From assembly GCA_964419225.1 (NCBI GenBank), contig CAYQPF010000137.1, positions 1 to 13,742 on the forward strand: a stretch of DNA of 13,742 bases, given 5' to 3'. The position numbers and the translations under genes are program-made. The stretch comes from CAYQPF01 sp964419225 (GTDB lineage Bacteria; Cloacimonadota; Cloacimonadia; Cloacimonadales; CAYQPF01). Below are positions 8,335 to 13,742 of the stretch, piece after piece. Below the pieces are notes generated by a model. It ran no database searches, had not been told where the DNA came from, and was given only the letters and a program-made list of their open reading frames with translations. Within the stretch, counting starts at the first letter, position 1; each line of letters begins with the position of its first letter.

Positions 8335-9149
8335 TCTTTATCCTCTCGCAAAATATTCATTGCGATATTGTGGACATTAACCGAAGCAAGAGCACGCGGT
8401 CTCTTGATAATGATCGGTATCTGCTCCTTAACGGCTTCAGGTAAATACTTATCTGAGGGTATTGTCCCCAGAAAACTTATTTTCTTATTCAGGAAGTGCT
8501 GCACGATCAAATTAATTTTGTTGAAAATATTCCTCCCCTCATCTTCTGTCTGAGCCATATTTACCACCAAAGAGATATCCGGATCCTTTAATCTGTAATA
8601 CAGAATCTTGATCATGGCATATGCATCCGTGATCGCGGTAGGTTCCGGAGTTGTTATGATCACTATTTTATCCGAACCGACAACAAAATCTACAGTATTA
8701 TCTGATATTCCTGCTCCCGTGTCAATCAAAATATAATCAAAATCTCTCCTTAAATCCATATAGGCTTGAATCAAAGCCTGCTGATACTTTTTAGCATTCT
8801 GCATTACCATTAAATCTCCTGATGAAGCTGGGAGAATTTTAATCCCCTTTGGTCCCTCCATCAATAACTGATCCACAGTAATCACCTCATCCAATAAATT
8901 GGAAAGGGTGTATTGCGGATACAGACCCAACAATACATCGATATTGGACAGATTCATGTCTGCATCTATCAACAATATCTTCTTTCCTCTTATCGACATA
9001 GCTATAGCTAAATTTAAGATAAAATTACTTTTTCCTACACCACCCTTACCACTTGTGATCGTAATAAGTTTTGCCAATTTGTCTTTTTTTTCTGTTTTAT
9101 CTTTAAGAATATATTCCTGAAGTTGTCTTGTTTGATTATAAAGTTCCAT
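8331..9149 (-). CDS. flhG: FlhG (YlxH/FleN), MinD-type ATPase setting flagellar number or position
   Basis: This 272-residue protein belongs to the MinD/ParA class of P-loop ATPases. It shows the deviant Walker A SGKGGVGKS (33-41, Lys35 and Lys40), the IDADMNLSN segment at 61-69, and LIDTGAGIS (141-149, Asp143) as Walker B/switch II. FlhG proteins work with the GTPase FlhF to set the number and site of flagella; the MinD-like C-terminal membrane-targeting helix may correspond to the last residues (VNVHNIAMNIL). The N-terminus YNQTRQLQ (4-11) resembles the DQAxxLR motif by which FlhG stimulates FlhF GTPase activity. The start ATG 9149 has AGAGGT 5 nt upstream and lies inside the end of flhF (14-nt overlap). 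Adjacency to flhF separates it from generic MinD. Confidence 0.9.
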   Translation of the reverse strand: MELYNQTRQLQEYILKDKTEKKDKLAKLITITSGKGGVGKSNFILNLAIAMSIRGKKILLIDADMNLSNIDVLLGLYPQYTLSNLLDEVITVDQLLMEGPKGIKILPASSGDLMVMQNAKKYQQALIQAYMDLRRDFDYILIDTGAGISDNTVDFVVGSDKIVIITTPEPTAITDAYAMIKILYYRLKDPDISLVVNMAQTEDEGRNIFNKINLIVQHFLNKKISFLGTIPSDKYLPEAVKEQIPIIIKRPRALASVNVHNIAMNILREDKE

Positions 9150-10275
9150 ATTTACCTCTTAATATTGTCACAGCAAGCTCTTTTCTGTCTGCCAAAGATA
9201 TGTCTTCGGGGATATTCTGTCCAAATGTAACATAGGAAATAGGTTTCTCATAATCACTTGCAATGTTCAAAATATCACCATATACGGTGGTTTCATCTAA
9301 TTTTGTATAAATTAACCCGGTTATAGGAATAATACTAAAGTTTTTTATTATTTCTTTCAAGTCCTGATACTTAGTAGTTACACTGAGAGTCAGATAGATT
9401 TCATCTGCCTTCGATACCCGGATAAGTTCCTTTAGGGCAATCATTTGTTTCATATTCTTAGAATTAATTCCGGCTGAATCCATCAAAATTAAATCATATT
9501 TTTTTAAAGTTTCCATTTTCTCCATCAAATCATTATTATTATAGATGGGTACAAAACTGATTTTGGCTATATCAGCAAAAGCTTTTAACTGTTCCATGGC
9601 AGCAATTCTGAAGCTGTCCAGGGAAACAAGTGCCACTTTCTTGGAATAATTGAATTTATACATCGCCGCAAGCTTTGCCAGAGTAGTCGTTTTACCAACT
9701 CCCGTAGGACCAATTAACATCACCACTGTCGGAAGATGGGGATTGAATTTTACAGGCCCGGTTATTTGGAAACAATTTCTTATTTTTCCGATCAATTTTT
9801 CGATAATTAAATCTTCTTCCAAAAGGTCTTCACCCTTAAGATTCATGAAGATTTCCTCAATCATCGTATTTGCTTTGGCTTGATCGACACCATTTGTGAT
9901 TAAAGATCTCACTTTTTGTTGAAGTAATTTAGGGATATGAGGCAGGTTTTCGTACTTAATATGGTTGATTAAAAAGTCGAGTTTGTCAGTTATAAAGTCC
10001 AAATCCTTTTGCATTAAGTTCAATTGGGTTGTCGGAATTCCCACAGCTTCTGCTTTCTGAGAAACAGCCTGTTTCATGGTGGAATTGAAAGCAGATTTTG
10101 TACTGTCTTCCTTCTTATCAATGGCCGCAGTAACTTCGACTGCATTCTTCCATTCAGGATGATTCTTGTCCTCAATGTTCTTGGAATTGAGGATTATTGC
10201 ATCTTCTCCGAACTCGAGTTTAATCTGATTCAGAGCTTCCTGCATCGAAGAAGCAATAAATTTTTTAATTTTCAT
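9136..10275 (-). CDS. flhF: FlhF, SRP-type GTPase for flagellar placement
   Basis: The product has 379 residues, a usual FlhF length. Residues 1-35 (MKIKKFIASSMQEALNQIK, then EFGEDAIILNSK) are the typical FlhF B-domain start. A variable low-complexity linker (about 36-95) precedes the helical N domain (about 95-175). The G domain carries GPTGVGKTT (189-197), LDSFRIAAMEQL (219-230), DSAG (266-269; DTAG in most relatives), TKLDE (324-328) and FGQNIPEDI (351-359). FlhF recruits early flagellar components to the membrane site and is controlled by FlhG. It is first in a flhF-flhG-two-TM operon. No other flagellar gene is visible, so this cell probably keeps its structural flagellar genes elsewhere. 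Confidence 0.95.
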   Translation of the reverse strand: MKIKKFIASSMQEALNQIKLEFGEDAIILNSKNIEDKNHPEWKNAVEVTAAIDKKEDSTKSAFNSTMKQAVSQKAEAVGIPTTQLNLMQKDLDFITDKLDFLINHIKYENLPHIPKLLQQKVRSLITNGVDQAKANTMIEEIFMNLKGEDLLEEDLIIEKLIGKIRNCFQITGPVKFNPHLPTVVMLIGPTGVGKTTTLAKLAAMYKFNYSKKVALVSLDSFRIAAMEQLKAFADIAKISFVPIYNNNDLMEKMETLKKYDLILMDSAGINSKNMKQMIALKELIRVSKADEIYLTLSVTTKYQDLKEIIKNFSIIPITGLIYTKLDETTVYGDILNIASDYEKPISYVTFGQNIPEDISLADRKELAVTILRGKYGTL

Positions 10276-10329
10276 ATATCACTCACATCACAAAAATAAT
10301 TCGATCAGAGAGACTAACTCTACTAATCT

Positions 10330-10365
10330 TAATGCAAGTAAATAGGGATTATCGTTTTTTGTCAA
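10330..10365 (-). promoter_or_regulatory. Putative sigma70-type promoter of flhF operon
   Basis: Minus-strand TTGACA (10365-10360) is followed after 17 nt by TTTACT (10342-10337, 4 of 6 matches to TATAAT), predicting a start near 10330 and a leader of about 55 nt. The -35 is a full consensus match; the -10 is weak. It overlaps a TTGTCA on the opposite strand in the divergent gap 10276-10420. Confidence 0.4.
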
Positions 10366-10372
10366 AAAAAAC

Positions 10373-10387
10373 TTGCTTAAAAAGCAA
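10373..10387. promoter_or_regulatory. Perfect inverted repeat TTGCTT-AAA-AAGCAA, possible operator
   Basis: Six-bp arms are separated by three bases, at the middle of the divergent control region and 33 bp before the start of the plus-strand operon. It could be a regulator site or a small hairpin in the leader. There is no experimental or comparative support in the window, and AT-rich DNA makes chance occurrence possible. Confidence 0.3.
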
Positions 10388-10420
10388 AAATAATTTTTCT
10401 TAGATAGGTGAGGATATAAA

Positions 10421-10657
10421 ATGAAAGTAGAAAATAGAGAAAACAGGCTGTTAATTGTTAACCAACCTGAGTCAAATATAAAAAATAATGCAGAAATTTA
10501 TTTTCTGGGATTCTATAACAATAAGAGCAATTTCCCTTATCACCCATTGGTTTATCCATTTTACACCCCGGATGCAGGTTCATATTTCACTTCTCTCCTA
10601 AATCATCTGCAAATTCCGGCCCAGGAAGAAAAAGAGTTTGACTTTCTACCCGATTAA
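10421..10657 (+). CDS. Hypothetical 78-residue protein, first gene of the ribBA-panB operon
   Basis: I do not recognise this family. The start ATG has GGTGAGGAT just upstream, a good ribosome site, which with the operon position supports it as real. The product has no Cys, no signal peptide and no transmembrane segment. It is rich in Asn, Phe and Tyr in the middle (YFLGFYNNKSNFPYHP, then YPFYTPDAGSYF) and ends in an acidic tail (EEKEFDFLPD). The next gene starts 19 nt after the stop. Confidence 0.65.
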   Translation: MKVENRENRLLIVNQPESNIKNNAEIYFLGFYNNKSNFPYHPLVYPFYTPDAGSYFTSLLNHLQIPAQEEKEFDFLPD

Positions 10658-10676
10658 TTTAAAACTTGGAGTCAAT

Positions 10677-10874
10677 ATGAGTTGTTCAAATGTAAAGAAT
10701 AATCTTTCTCAGTGCAATTGCACTTATCCTTGCGATAAGAAGGGTAACTGTTGTGCATGCTTATCTTATCACAGAAGGAATAATGAACTTCCCGCCTGTT
10801 ATTTTGATGCAAAAGCAGAGAAAACCTATAACAGATCAGTAGAGTATTTTATTAGTTTAAATCAAAAAAAGTAA
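10677..10874 (+). CDS. Cys-rich small protein, DUF6485-like
   Basis: From ATG 10677 the product has 65 residues. This start is preferred over an in-frame ATG at 10638, which lies inside the upstream gene, because GGAG (10668-10671) lies 5 nt before it and because the family-like sequence begins MSCSN. Eight Cys (3, 13, 15, 19, 25, 26, 28, 41) and His32 sit in the pattern CNCTYPC, GNCCAC, YHRRNNELPACYF, which I recognise as resembling the DUF6485 family. The clustered Cys suggest binding of a metal such as zinc or of an Fe-S cluster; that is inference. The gene is 10 nt upstream of ribBA. Confidence 0.8.
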   Translation: MSCSNVKNNLSQCNCTYPCDKKGNCCACLSYHRRNNELPACYFDAKAEKTYNRSVEYFISLNQKK

Positions 10875-10884
10875 TGAGGATATA

Positions 10885-12093
10885 ATGGAATTTAAATTTT
10901 CGACTATTGAAGAAGCCATTCAGGATATCAGAGATGGTAAATTAATTATTGTTGTCGATGATGAAAATCGTGAAAACGAAGGCGATCTGGTTCTCGCAGG
11001 AGAACTGGTTACTGCAGAAAAAGTTAATTTTATAATCAGTAAAGGCAAAGGCCTTTTATGCACTCCCATGTCTCAGGAATTATTGGAAAAACTGGAAATT
11101 CCTCTGATGACAGATATCAACACCGAAAGACACGGCACGAAATTCACTGTTACAGTAGATGCTGTAGAAGGAACAACTACCGGTATCTCTGCCAGTGAAA
11201 GGGCAATTACTATTAAAAAACTCTCCGATCCTGCTTCTCAAGCCAGAGATTTTGTCAAACCAGGACATGTGTTTCCTTTATTAGCCGAAAAAGGCGGTGT
11301 TCTCAAAAGAGCCGGTCATACAGAAGCATCTATCGACCTCTGTATTTTAGCGGGTCTGAAACCTGTAGCTGCTATCTGTGAGATAATCAAAGAAGACGGC
11401 GACATGGCCAGATTACCCGAATTGATCGAATTCAGCCAACAATGGGGCTTAAAAATAGTTACAATCAAAGACTTGATTTCTTATCGTTTAAGTAATGAAA
11501 AACTTGTGGAAAAGATCTCCGAAGCCAAGCTGCCAACCAAATTCGGTGAGTTTTTGATCATGACCTATGCCAGTAAAGTATCCGATGAATATCATCTGGC
11601 AATAGTTAAGGGCGATGTCAGAGGTAAAGAAAACGTGCTTGTGAGAGTTCATTCCGAATGTTTAACCGGAGATGCTTTGTATTCATCACGCTGCGACTGT
11701 GGTGATCAATTGGAAGCTTCCTACAGAATGATCCAGGCTTTAGGTTCAGGTGTCATACTTTATATGAAACAAGAAGGCCGTGGCATTGGTTTAATTAATA
11801 AGATCAAAGCTTATCACTTGCAGGATCTCGGCCAGGATACAGTCCAGGCTAATCTGGAACTTGGTTTCAGAGCCGATATGCGGGATTATGGGATAGGAGC
11901 ACAAATATTGAAAGATCTCGGATTACATACAATCAGATTATTAACCAATAATCCGAAGAAAATCGTTGGTTTAGAAGGATATAATCTCGACATAGTTGAG
12001 AGAGTACCAATCGAAATCACACCTAATATCAAAAACAAACACTATCTTGAAACTAAGAAAAGAAAAATGGGACACCTTTTAGATGAAGTTTAA
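10885..12093 (+). CDS. ribBA: RibBA: DHBP synthase / GTP cyclohydrolase II
   Basis: This is a 402-residue bifunctional enzyme that starts both branches of riboflavin synthesis. The RibB half (1 to about 202) makes 3,4-dihydroxy-2-butanone 4-phosphate from ribulose 5-phosphate; it has DDENRENEGDL (25-35), TTTGISASERA (97-107), PGHVFPL (126-132) and GHTEAS (144-149). The RibA half (about 205-402) opens GTP to the pyrimidine intermediate; it has the zinc cysteines Cys259, Cys270 and Cys272 in HSECLTGD and SSRCDCGD, then QEGRGIGL (297-303), DMRDYGIGAQIL (331-342) and LTNNPKK (353-359). All key motifs are intact, so both activities are expected. The start ATG 10885 has GAGGAT upstream. The downstream TPM gene overlaps the end by 11 nt. 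No other rib gene is in the window. Confidence 0.97.
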   Translation: MEFKFSTIEEAIQDIRDGKLIIVVDDENRENEGDLVLAGELVTAEKVNFIISKGKGLLCTPMSQELLEKLEIPLMTDINTERHGTKFTVTVDAVEGTTTGISASERAITIKKLSDPASQARDFVKPGHVFPLLAEKGGVLKRAGHTEASIDLCILAGLKPVAAICEIIKEDGDMARLPELIEFSQQWGLKIVTIKDLISYRLSNEKLVEKISEAKLPTKFGEFLIMTYASKVSDEYHLAIVKGDVRGKENVLVRVHSECLTGDALYSSRCDCGDQLEASYRMIQALGSGVILYMKQEGRGIGLINKIKAYHLQDLGQDTVQANLELGFRADMRDYGIGAQILKDLGLHTIRLLTNNPKKIVGLEGYNLDIVERVPIEITPNIKNKHYLETKKRKMGHLLDEV

Positions 12094-12547
12094 ATTAATA
12101 ATTTTCTTACTCATTCTGGCAGGTACTTTATCTGCTGTTGAATACCCTAAACCCAATGGGTGGATAAATGACTATGCCTCTGTTCTCAGTGAAGAAACAA
12201 AGGTACTGCTTACAGATTTAGTAACCGAGTTAAAACAAAAGACAGATACAGAAGTAGCTGTGGCTATTTTGCCTGATCTGGGTGGAGAAGATTATTTCAA
12301 TTATGCCGTTGAGTTATTCAAACAATGGAAAGTAGGCTCAAAAAATGATGAAGGTGTCTTGATCCTGGTTGCCGTTCAGGAACGTAAAGTAAAGATTGAA
12401 GTCGGTTATGGAGCTGAAGGATACTTAACAGATGCCATCAGCGGTGATGTTCTGGATACATATGTCGTACCTTTTCTTAAACTGAATGATTATGATACCG
12501 GTGTTAGAAACGCTGTAGGAGCTGTCGCTCAAATCATTGCCAAATAA
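12083..12547 (+). CDS. TPM-domain protein, N-terminal part (ends at in-frame TAA)
   Basis: The product has 154 residues, starting inside the end of ribBA with no clear Shine-Dalgarno, so coupling to ribBA translation is likely. A signal peptide is clear (KFKLIIFLLILAGTLSA, probable cleavage after Ala18). The rest is a TPM domain (DUF477/YgcG type): WINDYASVLSEE, EVAVAILPDLGGEDYFNYA, EGVLILVAVQERKVKIEVGYGAEGYLTD (split here as consecutive landmarks), and DTYVVPFLKLNDYDTGVRNAV. Family members normally continue, in one chain, into a transmembrane segment and a Gly-rich tail. Both of these follow here in the same frame after TAA 12545-12547. The product as written would therefore be secreted and lack its anchor. 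Confidence 0.85.
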   Translation: MKFKLIIFLLILAGTLSAVEYPKPNGWINDYASVLSEETKVLLTDLVTELKQKTDTEVAVAILPDLGGEDYFNYAVELFKQWKVGSKNDEGVLILVAVQERKVKIEVGYGAEGYLTDAISGDVLDTYVVPFLKLNDYDTGVRNAVGAVAQIIAK

Positions 12548-12553
12548 AAGAAT

Positions 12554-12811
12554 GTGCAATTTACAGGCTCTACAGGTGTGCGAAAAGCACAAAGATCAGG
12601 AAAGAACACAAAAGGCTCATGGGTTTTTATCGTTATCTTACTCTTCCTCATCATTGTTACACGCGGTAGAATCATACCCTGGTTGTTCATCATGGGCATG
12701 TCTGGTGGTAGAAGTTCAAACAACGATGGTGGCGGATTTGACGGCTTTGGCGGTTTCGGCGGATTTGGTGGCGGTAGCTCTGGTGGTGGTGGAGCAGGCA
12801 GGGGGTTCTGA
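12554..12811 (+). CDS. TPM-domain protein, C-terminal part (TM plus Gly-rich tail)
   Basis: This part is in the same frame as the TPM gene, two codons after its TAA. If it is read separately, the first usable start is GTG 12554, with no Shine-Dalgarno of its own, so it would need reinitiation or readthrough. It encodes QFTGSTGVRK, a transmembrane segment (about residues 23-49), then a Gly/Phe/Ser-rich tail (FGGFGGFGGGSSGGGG) ending AGRGF. This is the classical C-terminus of membrane-anchored TPM proteins. Joined to the upstream part it gives about 242 residues, a usual length. Its TGA overlaps the next ATG (TGATG). It may be the remnant of a recently broken gene. Confidence 0.7.
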   Translation: MQFTGSTGVRKAQRSGKNTKGSWVFIVILLFLIIVTRGRIIPWLFIMGMSGGRSSNNDGGGFDGFGGFGGFGGGSSGGGGAGRGF

Positions 12812-13395
12812 TGCTTATTTTGATATTCAAGGCTTTACTGGTAATTTTATTAAATATTATCATTCCGGTTACAATTCTTTTTCTAATTAAACAATTTCTC
12901 TTTTATCCCAAAGCCATCTATTTCAGAGGCAAAAGACTGATCGGCACTCCCGGCTTCATTTACAGAAAAAAAGAATGGCTGATCAATAAACTCGAAACTA
13001 TATTTCATAAGTTTCTCTTCGACTGTGAAAACGAAGAAGATCCCAATAGCTTTGTCAGTAAATGGGAAACAAAGATCTATAAAGCTGTATGGGAGAAAAC
13101 TGAAGGAATAGATCAATTCCGTTTTATCCCCAAAAAGTTCAAGACCGAAATCAGAAGTATGATCGCTTCTTTGGTTTATGAACTTGTTAAACAATTCTTC
13201 CGTTCGTTTATCCCCTATTTAATTGAAAAATACCAATTAGAAAAATATATTGATCTCGTTAATCAAAAGCTGGATATCGATACTGTTGCCTTCTACTTCC
13301 GGAAATATGTCTATAAATATATCATGCTGTTCCTGCTGGCCTTCTACGGCCTGATCGGGATCTTCAATATGATCATTTTCCTGATACTCAGATGA
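12811..13395 (+). CDS. DUF445-like membrane protein
   Basis: The product has 194 residues, with an N-terminal transmembrane stretch (about 1-28) and a C-terminal one (about 169-193) enclosing a charged, helical middle. The segment after TM1, LFYPKAIYFRGKRLIGTPGF then YRKKEWLINKL (31-61), resembles the start of DUF445 proteins, in which a TPG precedes a basic KR-E stretch. The late QLEKYIDLVNQKLDIDTV (142-159) and the final TM also fit that family. Assignment is by motif resemblance only. The ATG overlaps the preceding TGA by 1 nt, so its translation probably depends on ribosomes reaching the end of the TPM C-terminal part. The cellular role is unknown. Confidence 0.7.
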   Translation: MLILIFKALLVILLNIIIPVTILFLIKQFLFYPKAIYFRGKRLIGTPGFIYRKKEWLINKLETIFHKFLFDCENEEDPNSFVSKWETKIYKAVWEKTEGIDQFRFIPKKFKTEIRSMIASLVYELVKQFFRSFIPYLIEKYQLEKYIDLVNQKLDIDTVAFYFRKYVYKYIMLFLLAFYGLIGIFNMIIFLILR

Positions 13396-13403
13396 GGATT
13401 TAA

Positions 13404-13742
13404 ATGCTGAATGTTAATGATTACCAAAAAATGAAAGCTGATAAAAAACCTATCGTTATGGTGACAGCCTATGACTTTCCCTCCGGAAGGCAGGCTCAGA
13501 ACGCCGAAGTCGATATTGTCCTTATCGGTGACAGCCTTGGTATGGTTGTTTTGGGTTATGAACATACCATCTATGTGACCATGGAAGATATGATTCACCA
13601 TTGCAAAGCCACTCGCAGAGGTGCACCCGATATGTTTCTCATCGGTGACCTGCCCTTCAGCAGTTACCATATTTCTCTGCAACAGACCAAAATCAATGCT
13701 TTTCGTTTGATCCAGGAAGGCCTTGTCAATGCCGTTAAGCTG
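13404..13742 (+). CDS. panB: PanB, ketopantoate hydroxymethyltransferase (3' end beyond window)
   Basis: 113 codons are visible before the window ends. The enzyme transfers a hydroxymethyl group from methylene-tetrahydrofolate to alpha-ketoisovalerate, the first committed step to pantothenate and coenzyme A. Diagnostic motifs are VTAYDFPSGR (20-29), IGDSLGMVVLGYEHT (41-55) with metal ligand Asp43, YVTMEDMIHHCKATRRG (57-73), and IGDLPFSSY (80-88) with metal ligand Asp82. All fit PanB. GAGG at 13394-13397 lies 6 nt before the ATG, which is 8 nt after the DUF445-like stop, so it is in the same operon. Confidence 0.96.
   Translation, partial: MLNVNDYQKMKADKKPIVMVTAYDFPSGRQAQNAEVDIVLIGDSLGMVVLGYEHTIYVTMEDMIHHCKATRRGAPDMFLIGDLPFSSYHISLQQTKINAFRLIQEGLVNAVKL

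Noticed and set aside
10638..10676. Longer start for the Cys-rich protein
   Set aside because: It would overlap the preceding gene, has no ribosome site, and lies outside the family-like sequence; ATG 10677 has GGAG at the right distance.
10658..10884. FMN riboswitch ahead of ribBA
   Set aside because: Gaps of 19 and 10 nt around the small gene leave no room, and no RFN-type conserved segments were seen in 10276-10420 either.
12537..12890. Alternative-frame 117-codon ORF over the TPM/DUF445-like junction
   Set aside because: It runs out of frame through the Gly-rich tail and the next gene; repetitive GGN codons keep the other frame open.
13344..13682. Minus-strand 112-codon frame over panB
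   Set aside because: Antisense to conserved PanB motifs.

Overview
The window is AT-rich bacterial DNA (judged by eye, not counted), densely coded, with short intergenic gaps. No rRNA, tRNA, IS element or CRISPR array was seen. The gene mix is a lipoprotein SGNH hydrolase pair, a giant Ser/Thr kinase/ATPase/TPR/GAF/histidine kinase, an FlhF/FlhG flagellar pair, a bifunctional RibBA and PanB. Together with short-period intergenic repeats, this suggests a Gram-negative, probably flagellated anaerobe of the FCB group or a candidate phylum such as Cloacimonadota. That placement is inference; no marker gene here settles it.

Layout. (1) 1-2206, minus strand: two tandem paralogous exported lipoproteins with an N-terminal beta-rich domain and a GNSH-type SGNH/DUF4886-like hydrolase domain. 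The left one runs off the window. Each has its own closely similar promoter. (2) 2503-7995, plus strand: one very large signalling protein of 1830 residues, divergent from the lipoproteins. Its order is kinase, AAA-type ATPase, TPRs, two GAF-like domains, then histidine kinase. Its ATPase nucleotide-binding motifs look degenerate. (3) 8044-10275, minus strand, convergent with the kinase: flhF, flhG and a small two-TM protein. All three overlap and are probably translationally coupled. (4) 10421 to the right edge, plus strand, divergent from flhF: a tight operon of an orphan 78-residue protein, a Cys-rich DUF6485-like protein, ribBA, a TPM-domain protein split by an in-frame TAA, a DUF445-like membrane protein and panB (partial).

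The best leads are as follows. The TPM gene is broken by one in-frame stop, yet its downstream half still ends in a TGATG coupling junction with the next gene. A two-TM orphan is locked to flhG by a 4-nt overlap. The AAA module of the giant kinase has a GK-D instead of GK-S/T P-loop and lacks Walker B acids. Intergenic spaces carry unrelated short-period arrays (7 bp, 7 bp, 9 bp and a degenerate one), two of which contain the stop codons of the neighbouring genes. Nothing here is clearly a wholly new defence or mobile system.
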